From positions 158,090 to 222,089 of the forward strand of contig NZ_JAUSTK010000006.1 of the NCBI RefSeq assembly GCF_030812855.1: a stretch of 64,000 nt of DNA, written 5' to 3'. Shown in pieces: positions 36,745-45,778 of this stretch; position 1 is the first letter of the stretch; each line of letters starts with the position of its first letter. Under the pieces are notes generated by a model. The model ran no database searches. It was given only the letters and a program-made list of their open reading frames with translations, and was not told where the DNA came from. The stretch comes from Paenibacillus wynnii (GTDB taxonomy: Bacteria; Bacillota; Bacilli; Paenibacillales; Paenibacillaceae). A program made the translations under genes and the position numbers.

Positions 36745-37506
36745 TCAGGTGTTAAAGCTTATTAGTAGCGATTTGATGACTAAGTACCAGCCGTCTACTA
36801 GTACAAAGAGCAAAATTTTAAAGGGTAGTGAGATCATTACCGGAGGTAACATCATCATCCCCATCGCCATTAACGTACTGGCAACCACAATATCAATAAT
36901 TAAAAAAGGAATAAAGATCATAAAGCCCATGGTAAAGGCTTTCTTCATTTCTCCGATAGCGAACGCAGGTACCATAACCGTTAGAGGTATATCGGAATAT
37001 GTAGCTGGTTTAGTGCTACCTGTGTAACCGTTATACTTCATGAACAGCAATAAATCTTTGGAATCGGTCTGTTTATACATAAATTCTTTTAAGGGATCAG
37101 CAGCCTTATCAAAAGCCACAGACTGTGTAATCTCACCTTTTATATAAGGTTGTAATGCTGATTCATTAATTGTAGCTAGTGTTGGTGACATTATAAAGAA
37201 GGTAAGGAATAGAGCAAGTCCCACTAGAACCTGGTTAGGCGGCATTTGCTGAGTACCCAAAGCATTTCTTACAAAACCAAGTACGATAACTATACGCGTA
37301 AAGCTGGTCATAAGCATAAGAAATGCCGGAGCAATACTCAGCACCGTAACAAGAAGTAATATAGATATCGAGCTAGTCCCACTTGAACCGTCACTATCAC
37401 CAATCTTAATGTCAATGTTCGGAATGGGATCAGCATGGATTGGCCCTAAGGCAATGATGCTGATGAACCCTACTAGTAGAAATGCAATGATGAACTTTTT
37501 TTTCAT
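36745..37506 (-). CDS. fliP: Flagellar export apparatus protein FliP
   Basis: FliP (253 aa) forms the pentameric core of the export pore. It starts with a cleavable signal peptide ([25 protein letters not shown]). The conserved family blocks follow: [43 protein letters not shown] and [42 protein letters not shown]. Its ATG overlaps the fliO stop by 4 nt. Confidence 0.97.
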   Translation of the reverse strand: MKKKFIIAFLLVGFISIIALGPIHADPIPNIDIKIGDSDGSSGTSSISILLLVTVLSIAPAFLMLMTSFTRIVIVLGFVRNALGTQQMPPNQVLVGLALFLTFFIMSPTLATINESALQPYIKGEITQSVAFDKAADPLKEFMYKQTDSKDLLLFMKYNGYTGSTKPATYSDIPLTVMVPAFAIGEMKKAFTMGFMIFIPFLIIDIVVASTLMAMGMMMLPPVMISLPFKILLFVLVDGWYLVIKSLLISFNT

Positions 37507-38030
37507 AGTTTCCTCGACTCATCCTTAGTGAAATCTTTCGAGAGCAGCTCTTCTATTTTCTCTTTGCGTTCAGGTGCAGAACGAAGCTTGGATTGTAGCA
37601 CCTCGTAAAAAGAAGAAGTATCACTAAGGTCGATTTCCTCAGAGGGTACTTCCCCGCGCAGCTTATTTGTTATCTTGGAGATCAGCGGCACGAGAAAATT
37701 CTTCTGGTTTGAGGAAGAGTCCTCAAATGAGGATATGATCAATGCAACCTCAACCGGGTCGGTGATTTTATCCAAAAGGGATATACTTTCACCTACCCCA
37801 ATCAAGTAAAGGCTGTTGCCGATTTCAATGACCTGCATCGACTTATTAGGACCCAGTCCCATTGCACCTAAGGTACGCATGGAACGGACGCTTGTCAATG
37901 ATTGATTGCGTCGTCCCAAAAATCGAATTAACAACACAATAAGAATAATAATTACCGCGAGGACAAGAATAACATTAAGCAAATTCAGCAGGTTGCTACT
38001 TTGTCCTATCGACCCGGAATTGCCTGACAT
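37503..38030 (-). CDS. fliO: Flagellar biosynthesis protein FliO (FliZ)
   Basis: FliO assists assembly of the FliP pore. This 175-aa version has one membrane segment (~15-38, [19 protein letters not shown]) followed by a basic cytoplasmic domain with [41 protein letters not shown], typical of FliO/FliZ. It lacks the longer extracytoplasmic N-terminus of B. subtilis FliZ (219 aa). It lies between cheY and fliP. Confidence 0.92.
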   Translation of the reverse strand: MSGNSGSIGQSSNLLNLLNVILVLAVIIILIVLLIRFLGRRNQSLTSVRSMRTLGAMGLGPNKSMQVIEIGNSLYLIGVGESISLLDKITDPVEVALIISSFEDSSSNQKNFLVPLISKITNKLRGEVPSEEIDLSDTSSFYEVLQSKLRSAPERKEKIEELLSKDFTKDESRKL

Positions 38031-38039
38031 ATTTGTTTC

Positions 38040-38405
38040 CTATACACCCAAAGTTTTGTTGATAGCTTCAATTACACGATCTGCTTGGAAAGGCTTCACG
38101 ATGAAGTCTTTAGCCCCCGCTTGAATCGCATCGATAACCATAGCCTGCTGGCCCATGGCTGAACACATAATAACTTTTGCGTTCGCATCCACTTTTTTAA
38201 TTTCTTTCAGGGCAGCAATTCCATCCATTTCAGGCATTGTTATATCCATCGTAATCAAGTCCGGACGTAACTCCTTAAATTTCTCTATTGCTTGAGAACC
38301 ATCCTGAGCTTCACCTACTACTTCAAATCCGTTTTTTGACAAAATATCACGGATCATCATTCTCATAAATGCTGCGTCGTCCACGATTAGAATTCGATTA
38401 GCCAT
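38040..38405 (-). CDS. cheY: Chemotaxis response regulator CheY
   Basis: CheY (121 aa) is a single-domain receiver that binds the switch (FliM/FliY) when phosphorylated. It has the acid pocket D9/D10, phosphoacceptor D54 in LITMDITMPEMDG, a switch Ser/Ala region (MCSAMGQ) and K104 in FIVKPF. It is close to B. subtilis CheY in length and in its position between fliY and fliO/fliZ. Confidence 0.97.
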   Translation of the reverse strand: MANRILIVDDAAFMRMMIRDILSKNGFEVVGEAQDGSQAIEKFKELRPDLITMDITMPEMDGIAALKEIKKVDANAKVIMCSAMGQQAMVIDAIQAGAKDFIVKPFQADRVIEAINKTLGV

Positions 38406-38432
38406 TTTTACAAAATCCTCCCTAAGTTATAA

Positions 38433-39743
38433 TCATTGTAGTTTTTGAATTCGGTCCCATTGGCTTACAATATCTGTAACGCGCACTCCAAAGTTTTCGT
38501 CGATAACCACGACTTCACCCTTGGCGATTAATTTGTTATTGACCAAAATATCTACCGGTTCACCAGCCAGCTTGTCCAGCTCGATAATCGAACCTTGAGA
38601 CATTTCTAAAATATCTTTAATCTGTTTCTGGGTCCTTCCTAATTCTACGGTTACTCTCAGTGGTATGTCCATCAATAAATTCAAATTATTTTCGTCAAAG
38701 TTAGCAAAGGTCCCACCATTAAGATTCGCAAATTGTACAGGCTGAACATTTATGTTGCGATTTGGTGCAGAATTTGGCGGCGGACCCTGCCCATATGGCA
38801 TTCCCTGAGGCGGCATTCCGTATGGCGGCATCCCTGGCATTCCATAAGCCGGCATTCCTGCCGGAGGATAATAATAGCCTCCTTCTGGCATTCCTGGATA
38901 AGGCGGCATCCCCGGTTGTGGCGCATACTGTGGAGGTTGTCCCGGCTGCTGCATTGGCGGTTGCTCCGCAACAGGTGCCGGTGGCGGTGCAACTTCTGGC
39001 GCTGGAGCAGGTTTAGAAGGAGCCGATGTAGATGATACTGCTGCTTCCTGATCTGCAACACTGACATCACCAAGCAGCATCGTCACCATATCTTTTGCGA
39101 AGGGAACTGGTAGAAGCTGCATAATCGTAGAATCTATCAGATCCCCAATTTTGAGACGGAAAGATATACGTATTAGCGTCTCATCATCAGGTAGGCTACC
39201 AACACCTTCCCCACTCGACATATTAAGGATATCAATCCCCGGTGGAGATATATTAACAAAGCGATTGAATATGGTTGACATAGAGGTCGCTGAAGATCCC
39301 ATCATCTGGTTCATTGCCTCTTGAACCGCACTGACATGAATTTCATTCAGTTCTTCATCCTTAGGATCCCCTTCACCACCTAACATTAGATCTGCAATGA
39401 CTTGGGCATCTCTGATTTTAATAACAAGTGAATTTATACCTTGAAAACCGTCCACATACTGCACATGTACAGCAACGTGGGGTCTTGGGAAAGCTTCCTC
39501 GAATTCACCGCGTGTAATGATAGAAACCTGTGGTGTTGTGATATCAACCTTTTTCCCCAATAGTGTAGAGAGTGCAGTCGCTGCGCTGCCAAATGTAATA
39601 TTACCAATTTCGCCAAGGGCATCTTGTTCAAACGCCGTTAAGAAGTCATTTACAGTTTTAATCGAAGGGGCGATCGATCCTTCTGCTGATTGTCTTAAAA
39701 GAGCGTCTATTTCCTCTTGGGATAAATAGTCCTTACTCGTCAA
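38433..39743 (-). CDS. fliY: Flagellar switch protein/CheY-P phosphatase FliY with MPG-rich linker
   Basis: FliY combines an N-terminal CheY-binding peptide (YLSQEEIDALLRQ), a CheC-like phosphatase domain with two active sites (DALGEIGNITFGSAATALSTLL and ELNEIHVSAVQEAMNQMMGSS), and a C-terminal FliN/SpoA domain (VTVELGRTQKQIKDILEMSQGSIIELDKLAGEPVDILVN). A ~85-residue linker rich in Met, Pro, Gly, Gln and Tyr lies between. The TTG at 39743 has AAGGAG 9 nt upstream and overlaps fliM by 11 nt; a TTG at 39767 would lie inside fliM. That gives 436 aa versus 378 in B. subtilis. Confidence 0.96.
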   Translation of the reverse strand: MTSKDYLSQEEIDALLRQSAEGSIAPSIKTVNDFLTAFEQDALGEIGNITFGSAATALSTLLGKKVDITTPQVSIITRGEFEEAFPRPHVAVHVQYVDGFQGINSLVIKIRDAQVIADLMLGGEGDPKDEELNEIHVSAVQEAMNQMMGSSATSMSTIFNRFVNISPPGIDILNMSSGEGVGSLPDDETLIRISFRLKIGDLIDSTIMQLLPVPFAKDMVTMLLGDVSVADQEAAVSSTSAPSKPAPAPEVAPPPAPVAEQPPMQQPGQPPQYAPQPGMPPYPGMPEGGYYYPPAGMPAYGMPGMPPYGMPPQGMPYGQGPPPNSAPNRNINVQPVQFANLNGGTFANFDENNLNLLMDIPLRVTVELGRTQKQIKDILEMSQGSIIELDKLAGEPVDILVNNKLIAKGEVVVIDENFGVRVTDIVSQWDRIQKLQ

Positions 39744-40731
39744 ATTCTTCAACTCCTTCACTGACAATCTCGTCTATTTGCACGGCAACCCTTTCTCTTA
39801 TCACTCCAGGACTTCCGATAAACTTCAGCTTATTTCCTACCTTAATCGACAATCCAGAATCTACTGTTTTGTTAAGTGAGATCACATCACCCACATTTAG
39901 CCCAAGAAATTCAGATATAGACAAATTGGACTCTCCGAGTTCGGCAACAATAGGAAGCTGTGCCCGGTGAACTCTTGTCTTAATAATCTCAAGCTCATCT
40001 GCATCACGCGCCTTCTTCTCGGTCACAAACCACTGATGTACAGATAGCCTAGACATAATCGGCTCTAATACAACGTGAGGAATGCAAAGATTAATCATAC
40101 CGGTGGTATCTCCGATTTTGGTGCTGAGTGAGATCAGAGCAATCGTCTCATTTGGCGAAACGATTTGCATAAATTGCGGATTAGTTTCCAGTGCTTCCAT
40201 ACGGGGTTCTATATCCAGCACCGTCTTCCATGCTTCCCGTAGACTCTCAAAACACCTGCTGAAAATCCGTTCCATAATTGTCGTTTCAATCTCGGTTAGT
40301 GCAACAATCTTGGTTGGTGCCGTACCGAACCCGCCAAGAAGCCTATCGAGCATTGCGAAGGCAATATTAGGATGAACCTCCATGACCATTCTGCCTTCCA
40401 AAGGTTCAGCTTCAAAGATATTTAAAATTGTCATTTTAGGAATGGAGCGGATAAACTCGTCATAAGGGAGCTGCTCTACCTGAACGACATTAATCTGCAC
40501 AAAGGTGCGTAATTGGGCTGAAAAGTACGTCGTTAGATAGCGGGCAAAGTTATCATGTATCCGTGTTAGACTTCGGATATGGTCCTTAGAAAAGCGCACT
40601 GCCCGTTTAAAGTCATAAAGACGGATTTTTTTCTGAGTATCTTCTTTTTTTAATTCATCGGCATCCATTTCACCGGATGAGAGTGCAGCTAGTAGAGCAT
40701 CAATCTCGTTTTGTGACAGTACATCAACCAT
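39733..40731 (-). CDS. fliM: Flagellar motor switch protein FliM
   Basis: FliM (332 aa) forms the middle of the C-ring and binds CheY-P. Its N-terminal CheY-binding motif is VDVLSQNEIDALLAAL. The GGFGTAP motif marks the middle CheC-like domain, and the SpoA domain is C-terminal. The ATG at 40731 has a G-run 8 nt upstream. The in-frame GTG at 40740 overlaps that run and is rejected. Length matches B. subtilis FliM exactly. Confidence 0.97.
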   Translation of the reverse strand: MVDVLSQNEIDALLAALSSGEMDADELKKEDTQKKIRLYDFKRAVRFSKDHIRSLTRIHDNFARYLTTYFSAQLRTFVQINVVQVEQLPYDEFIRSIPKMTILNIFEAEPLEGRMVMEVHPNIAFAMLDRLLGGFGTAPTKIVALTEIETTIMERIFSRCFESLREAWKTVLDIEPRMEALETNPQFMQIVSPNETIALISLSTKIGDTTGMINLCIPHVVLEPIMSRLSVHQWFVTEKKARDADELEIIKTRVHRAQLPIVAELGESNLSISEFLGLNVGDVISLNKTVDSGLSIKVGNKLKFIGSPGVIRERVAVQIDEIVSEGVEEFDE

Positions 40732-40768
40732 TTCAATCACCCCCCTATCAAGAATAACCGGCTTGAAA

Positions 40769-41236
40769 CTACAAAGAAGTCAAAATAAAGTTGGTAATGT
40801 CAATCTGTGTCAGCTTGCCTTCAGTCAAGGTCTTGTTGATCAAATTGACTAGTTTACTGCTAAGCTGATCTTTACCTTCCGCCCCGTTTAATTGCTCTGG
40901 TTTGGTATCGGCAAGCGTCTTGATGATGATAGGTTTGATCTTAATATCTTTAATCTTTTCGAATTCTTCCTTAGATTTAGTAGAATCCAATTGAAACGCG
41001 AAATTTATTAAAACGATATAATCGGGGTCTGCAAGATTAGTTTTGATGTCAGTTATTTCCGCGGTCAGCTCGACAATTTCATCGGCGCTTAAATGCTTGG
41101 CTTCTACATTCTCTACAGCCGCGTTGACTTCATTTTTGTCACTCGGAAAAAACTTGCCCATTAACAGAAATGCGGCTAATACAATTAATGTAATTGCCAG
41201 CAAAATGGTTATGAGCCATGGCAGCATCTTTTTCAT
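40769..41236 (-). CDS. fliL: Flagellar basal body-associated protein FliL
   Basis: FliL (155 aa) is a single-pass membrane protein that surrounds the stator units. It has an N-terminal TM (~5-28, LPWLITILLAITLIVLAAFLLMG) and an extracytoplasmic domain with the conserved YIVLINFAFQLDS strand. The ATG overlaps the flbD stop by 4 nt. It lies between flbD and fliM as in Bacillus. Confidence 0.94.
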   Translation of the reverse strand: MKKMLPWLITILLAITLIVLAAFLLMGKFFPSDKNEVNAAVENVEAKHLSADEIVELTAEITDIKTNLADPDYIVLINFAFQLDSTKSKEEFEKIKDIKIKPIIIKTLADTKPEQLNGAEGKDQLSSKLVNLINKTLTEGKLTQIDITNFILTSL

Positions 41237-41457
41237 GAAAGGTCCTCCAATGATTGCACTTTAATGGTAGCTAAGTTCGAGCCAATATCCTTGTTATACT
41301 GACGGATTTTTTCAATAACCTCATCGACTTTTTCAAGAACGATCAATCTTTTGCCCGTAATCAATGTAATATATGTATCCGGGCTTTCTTCCACCATTTC
41401 CACCAAAAGGGCATTCAGCCACATTGGGGTTCCATTTATACGTGTTACCGAGATCAT
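41233..41457 (-). CDS. flbD: Flagellar FlbD-family protein
   Basis: This 74-aa FlbD-family protein (also called SwrD in B. subtilis, where it raises flagellar torque) has the signature MISVTRINGTPMWLNALLVEMVEESPDTYITLITGKRLIVLE. The ATG at 41457 has AGGAGG upstream, so the six extra codons of the open frame are dropped. It is followed by fliL with a 4-nt overlap and is separated from flgE by a terminator-like hairpin. Confidence 0.93.
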   Translation of the reverse strand: MISVTRINGTPMWLNALLVEMVEESPDTYITLITGKRLIVLEKVDEVIEKIRQYNKDIGSNLATIKVQSLEDLS

Positions 41458-41473
41458 AGCAGGCCTCCTAACC

Positions 41474-41500
41474 AAAAATAGGGGAAGGAGCCCTCCCCCC
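41474..41500 (-). terminator. Terminator-like hairpin between flgE and flbD
   Basis: On the minus strand GGGGGAGG pairs with CCTTCCCC (8 bp, one G-T) around a 4-nt loop, followed by TATTTTT. It lies inside the fla/che operon, downstream of flgE, so it probably gives partial termination or acts as an mRNA processing/stabilising element. Confidence 0.65.
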
Positions 41501-41581
41501 GTCTGAGCGATAACACTTCCAAAATTGGCGATAAGTAAGTTTCTTTTATAAAGCGTTTATTAAAGTAGTAATGATCTACTA

Positions 41582-42400
41582 TTAACGTTTCAGGTTAACA
41601 ACTTCCTGCAGGACTTCATCAGAAGTAGTGATAATACGGGAGTTCGCTTGAAAACCACGTTGTGCGACAATCATCTCGGTAAATTCATTAGTTAAGTCTA
41701 CATTGGACATCTCTAGTTGACCGGCAACAATTGCACCTGTTCCTGTTTCGGTATTATTGGCAGTTGTCGGTTCCAATGTACCATCCGCGTTAGCATTCAA
41801 AGTCATACGATACAGATTTCCACCAATTTTCTCCAGACCTTGAGGGTTGGAAACTTTACCAACTCCAATCTGAACACCAGGCTGTGTAGTACCGTCACTC
41901 ATGGTTTGAACAATCGTACCGTCATTGGAGATCGAAAAACCGGTTACGGCTTCATCTAACTGAATAATGCCTCCACCTGAGTCTAATACGTGCAAGCCAT
42001 CAGAGGTAACTAAGTTGCGGCTCGAATCTACATGAAAATCACCTGCACGGGTAAGAAAAGGCGTTTCTTGTGCATCAGAAAGCTTAACCAAGAAAAAACC
42101 GTCTCCATCAAGACGCAGATCCGTTGGGTTATTAGTGGTCATTGCGCTACCTGCCAAGTGTAAAGTATCAACAGAACCAATGCTCACACCCAGACCGATT
42201 TGTTTGGCATTTACACCACCTTGAGCACCATCAGTTGGTGCAGTAACTCCGGACACCGTCTGACTCATGATATCTTTAAACATTACACGGCCCGATTTGA
42301 AGCCGATTGTATTAACGTTTGCGATATTATTCCCGATAACATCCAATTTAGTTTGAAAACCGCGCATGCCTGAAACTCCTGAGTACATAGATCTTAACAT
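41582..42400 (-). CDS. flgE: Flagellar hook protein FlgE (FlgG-like)
   Basis: This 272-aa protein forms the flagellar hook. It starts MLRSMYSGVSGMRGFQTKLDVIGNNIANVNTIGFKSGRV, the flagellar rod/hook N-terminal motif, and ends TNEFTEMIVAQRGFQANSRIITTSDEVLQEVVNLKR, the C-terminal FlgE/FlgG signature. B. subtilis FlgE (264 aa), at the same position after flgD, was originally called flgG and is a short hook protein. Position and length favour hook over distal rod protein. Confidence 0.93.
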   Translation of the reverse strand: MLRSMYSGVSGMRGFQTKLDVIGNNIANVNTIGFKSGRVMFKDIMSQTVSGVTAPTDGAQGGVNAKQIGLGVSIGSVDTLHLAGSAMTTNNPTDLRLDGDGFFLVKLSDAQETPFLTRAGDFHVDSSRNLVTSDGLHVLDSGGGIIQLDEAVTGFSISNDGTIVQTMSDGTTQPGVQIGVGKVSNPQGLEKIGGNLYRMTLNANADGTLEPTTANNTETGTGAIVAGQLEMSNVDLTNEFTEMIVAQRGFQANSRIITTSDEVLQEVVNLKR

Positions 42401-42515
42401 TTAATATCATCTCCCGGATTATATAGTTGTGTCACTTCTTCAATTGTTCCTTGTGAAGTAAGGACCGCGTCAGTCGGTCGGCGGTCGCTCCGGCTTTCCG
42501 TTAGGACCAGCCAGT

Positions 42516-42899
42516 TCATGAAATAATTACTGCACTATCAATTTGAGTAAATACATTATCTTTCATAGAGCTTCCGTCCATTGCAGTAACAACAGTACGG
42601 TTGGCCACGCTAACGATTAATGCCATGTCTTTCATCAGAATTAGTGATTCCTTGCTGCCCTTGGCCGCTGCCTTATCAACGGCAGATGATATCTGATCTA
42701 ATTGACGACTTCCAAGCGTTATTCCTCTTTGTTCTAATCGTTTAGCCGCATGATTGCTGAATTTAAGCATATTACGCTGCAGCACGTTCTCGAACGAAGC
42801 CTCCGGTCCTCCTGTGCTCTTGGGAGCTGTGGGACGTTGTAGGGTTGATGGATGGACTGCATTGGGATACATTTGGCCGATCGTCAGCCGTTCACTCAT
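42516..42899 (-). CDS. TIGR02530-type flagellar operon protein
   Basis: This 127-aa protein has a conserved block FSNHAAKRLEQRGITLGSRQLDQISSAVDKAAAKGSKESLILMKDMALIVSVANRTVVTAMD, typical of the TIGR02530 'flagellar operon protein' family of Firmicutes. The ~35 N-terminal residues are variable. It lies between flgD and flgE and overlaps the flgD stop by 4 nt. Its biochemical role is unknown. Position suggests help in hook assembly or export. Confidence 0.85.
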   Translation of the reverse strand: MSERLTIGQMYPNAVHPSTLQRPTAPKSTGGPEASFENVLQRNMLKFSNHAAKRLEQRGITLGSRQLDQISSAVDKAAAKGSKESLILMKDMALIVSVANRTVVTAMDGSSMKDNVFTQIDSAVIIS

Positions 42900-43396
42900 G
42901 TCGTCTCCCCGCTCTCCTCGCCGCCTCCTGAATTAGTACCACTAGAGTCAACGTTTACTTCTGGAGCTACAATTTTTACTTCTGTAACATCTGTAAGTGC
43001 AATCTTTTTGTCTCCAACCACCGCATAATTAACACCGCTTTTTACGACAATTGAATCTACAATTCCAGATACAGGTAAAAGTGTCGTACTATCTGTCCAA
43101 GTAATACTTTTGCCAATCAGATTGGAAGCAGAACCTAGGGACTGATTAAGGGATGTTAGCTGTGTAGAAATATTCATCAGCTGCTCAACAGACGAGAATT
43201 GAGCCATCTGTGCAATAAACTCTTTATCTTCCATCGGCTGCATTGGATCCTGATTTTGAAGCTGTGTAATTAGAATTTTAAGGAACTGATCTTTACCCAT
43301 AACAGAGCTGCCTGTTGCACTTCCAGGGTTTGCGCTATTGCCCGTCGCATAGTTGGGCCAAGTATTAGGGGTGGATATTAAATTTGAAGAAGCCAT
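42896..43396 (-). CDS. flgD: Flagellar hook capping protein FlgD
   Basis: FlgD (166 aa) caps the growing hook and guides FlgE assembly. It has the conserved MGKDQFLKILITQLQNQDPMQPMEDKEFIAQMAQFSSVEQL block and a short variable C-terminus with a Ser/Gly/Glu tail. It is shorter than proteobacterial FlgD, which carries extra C-terminal domains, and fits the Bacillus form (YlxG). It follows fliK by 25 nt. Confidence 0.95.
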   Translation of the reverse strand: MASSNLISTPNTWPNYATGNSANPGSATGSSVMGKDQFLKILITQLQNQDPMQPMEDKEFIAQMAQFSSVEQLMNISTQLTSLNQSLGSASNLIGKSITWTDSTTLLPVSGIVDSIVVKSGVNYAVVGDKKIALTDVTEVKIVAPEVNVDSSGTNSGGGEESGETT

Positions 43397-43421
43397 ATTA
43401 TTCTCCTCTCTGTCTTACTAA

Positions 43422-44798
43422 TTAGGCCTTGGCAGAAAATGATGCGGTTTGATTCGGATCTTCCGATTCGAGTAAATCCTTCCACTCTCCACTTAATTCT
43501 GCTGCGGTTACGGCATCTGTCGAAGCATCATTACGATTGTTCGAACGTTTATCGGATTGCCCCCCTGAGCCGGACTGTCGACCTTCCTGCTGCATTTGTG
43601 ATTGAAGAGGTGTATTATTCTGCGTTACCTCCAACTTCTCAACCTGCAGCCCCTGAGACTGTAACGCTGTTCGTAATTGAACCATCTGCTGCTCCAACAA
43701 TTCTTTGGCACCGACATGTTCGGTTACAAATTGGGCTATAAGATGACCGTTCTGCATGGTGATTTTGACATCTACTTGTCCAAGGTTTTCAGGGAACAGT
43801 GAGATCGTAGCTTCTGCAATTCCACCTTTATTCACAATCTCCAGTTTACTGGTGATCAATCCTGTCATTTCTTTAGCAAATTGATGAACAGGTACCTGAG
43901 GTGCCTCCGCCTTCAGCGGTGCAGTCATTCCGTTTCGTATAGACAACTGTCCTGCAGTAACAATCTCATTGCTTTCGGTAGGAACATTGAATTCCGTTGC
44001 TACTTCCTCATCAGTTAGTGACTTTTTACCATCTGCAGTTACGATAACCTTAGTCTTAAATACGTCTGAGAGATCCGTATCATTACTTCCTGACTCGGCA
44101 TTAACGCCTTGAATCGAAGCAACAGGTGTTTCACTCTTTACCAACAGTTGATCTGAAGATTGTTGATTCTGACTCACTGCCATTTTAGCCTTGTCTGTAT
44201 TCACAGAGGATTGACTCATGATTTCAGTAAAATTATTGAGGACTGTTAACCCTTTGGTTGTTAATTCCTCATTACCACCAGCCGCAGCATCCTTAATAAT
44301 AGAGACTAATCGGTTAAGATCATCCTGAACAGCAAAGCGAAGGGTCTCGGGATTTTGCGCTAAAGGTGACAATACTGTCGCAGTCTCAGTTTGGTCATCC
44401 TGAGGAACATTGTTCGTCAGAAGTGCAGATACTTGCAGAAGCCAGCCTTGCAGTGAAGCCAGTAATGAAGGATCGTTGGCTATTGAATCATCAAGTTTCT
44501 CTATATCCTGCGCCAACTCACTAAGCAAATCACCATTTTGAGAAGTAACCTCTTCTTTTGCATCGCCAAAAGGCTGAATTTGTTTCAGCAAACCTTGCAA
44601 TAAAGCGAGCGGATCCCCACCTGCAGCAACCGGAGCATTATTACTATCCTGAACGCCCGTCATCTTTTGAATAAGTGCTTGTGCAAAAGGCAGCAATGAT
44701 CCTGTTCCATCTGTACTTGCTACTGTGGTAGACGACCCTGCCGTTGAAGTAGCAGTTGTTCCATTCCCTGCAGAAACCATTTGAAATACTAAGCTCAT
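43422..44798 (-). CDS. fliK: Flagellar hook-length control protein FliK
   Basis: FliK (458 aa) measures hook length and triggers the FlhB specificity switch. The N-terminal ~320 residues are Thr/Ser/Gln/Asp-rich and variable. The C-terminal Flg_hook domain contains ATISLFPENLGQVDVKITMQNGHLIAQFVTEHVGAKELLEQQMVQLRTALQSQGLQVEKLEV. A Gln/Ser/Gly/Asn-rich tail follows. It is between the MotE-like gene and flgD. Confidence 0.93.
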   Translation of the reverse strand: MSLVFQMVSAGNGTTATSTAGSSTTVASTDGTGSLLPFAQALIQKMTGVQDSNNAPVAAGGDPLALLQGLLKQIQPFGDAKEEVTSQNGDLLSELAQDIEKLDDSIANDPSLLASLQGWLLQVSALLTNNVPQDDQTETATVLSPLAQNPETLRFAVQDDLNRLVSIIKDAAAGGNEELTTKGLTVLNNFTEIMSQSSVNTDKAKMAVSQNQQSSDQLLVKSETPVASIQGVNAESGSNDTDLSDVFKTKVIVTADGKKSLTDEEVATEFNVPTESNEIVTAGQLSIRNGMTAPLKAEAPQVPVHQFAKEMTGLITSKLEIVNKGGIAEATISLFPENLGQVDVKITMQNGHLIAQFVTEHVGAKELLEQQMVQLRTALQSQGLQVEKLEVTQNNTPLQSQMQQEGRQSGSGGQSDKRSNNRNDASTDAVTAAELSGEWKDLLESEDPNQTASFSAKA

Positions 44799-44821
44799 AT
44801 TTTTTCACCTCCCTTCAAGTC

Positions 44822-45760
44822 TTATTTAGCGCCCATTAACCGGTTTACAATAGTAGCTGTTTGTGTACTATCATTTTTGGTCATTTCCCCCAAAATAGAG
44901 GATCTGACACTATCACCAACACTGCTCAAAATCGTAACCACTTTATCTGGACTGATTTTGTACATCTCACTCAACAACTTAGCTGCTTCAGCAGCCGGCA
45001 TTGTTGTAAATGTTTGGTTAAGCTTTTCCTTATCAAGGTTTGTGCTGCTTCCTGATGTGGATGCTGTTGTACCGGACTCTTTCTTCAATCTTGATTGAAG
45101 GGCCGCAATCGACAAATCAGTTGAAGTTGTATTTTCCTTTAACTTTACAGACACCTCAGCAGCCGTTTCAGGGGTCATTTTTTCCAGAATAGCAGTTTTA
45201 CTCGCATTGTTCATGACGCTGAAGATCTGCACCATTTCTTCTGTCGTTAAGTTCTCCATAATCGGCGCAGCTTTGGAAGCCTTCATTCCTGCGTACAGTT
45301 TGGCTAAGTCGGTAACCTGCTTTTGGTAGGCGTCCTCTTCGCTAACAGTATCTTCCTTAGTAGCGGCTGCTGACTCCTCAATACCTTTAATCTGTGATTG
45401 AAGCGCCTGCACCTGCGTCTCCTGAGCCACTTTTTCCTCAGTAACTTTCTTCAGGGTTTCACTCTGCTCAGCCAGCTTGGCTTTAAGTTCTTTAATTGTT
45501 GTTTCTGAGCTGGCGGCCTGTTCCTCAGCCTGCTGCTTCTCATCCAAAGCAGGATCTGTTACAGGATCGGGAACCCACTTTTCTACTATCGGTATTTTGT
45601 TCGCAAGGGTTAGCACATTATTGCGGATATCCATATTAAAAAGAGTCAGCAATACTCCCAATAATACAAGTGTAAAAATAATAGGTATCATCAAAAATAG
45701 AAACCGCTCAAATTTACCAGCTGATTCTTCATTATCAAGTTCCATTTCATTCTTCGCCAC
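44822..45760 (-). CDS. ylxF: MotE-family/YlxF flagellar protein (MgtE N-type domain)
   Basis: This 312-aa protein has an N-terminal TM (~18-40, FERFLFLMIPIIFTLVLLGVLL), a long coiled coil (~75-150) and a C-terminal domain with repeats resembling the MgtE intracellular N domain (KAAPIMENLTTEEMVQIFSVMNNASKTAILEKMTPETAAEV; AAEAAKLLSEMYKISPDKVVTILSSV). Such YlxF/MotE proteins lie between fliJ and fliK in Firmicutes and may chaperone or stabilise motor proteins. The GTG at 45760 has GGAGG 9 nt upstream. Confidence 0.85.
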   Translation of the reverse strand: MAKNEMELDNEESAGKFERFLFLMIPIIFTLVLLGVLLTLFNMDIRNNVLTLANKIPIVEKWVPDPVTDPALDEKQQAEEQAASSETTIKELKAKLAEQSETLKKVTEEKVAQETQVQALQSQIKGIEESAAATKEDTVSEEDAYQKQVTDLAKLYAGMKASKAAPIMENLTTEEMVQIFSVMNNASKTAILEKMTPETAAEVSVKLKENTTSTDLSIAALQSRLKKESGTTASTSGSSTNLDKEKLNQTFTTMPAAEAAKLLSEMYKISPDKVVTILSSVGDSVRSSILGEMTKNDSTQTATIVNRLMGAK

Positions 45761-45778
45761 TAGCGGAAACCTCCGGGT

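Noticed and set aside
42401..42515. GC-rich structured segment between the TIGR02530 gene and flgE as a terminator
   Set aside because: Several short inverted pairs exist but no clean stem followed by a U-tract on the minus strand.
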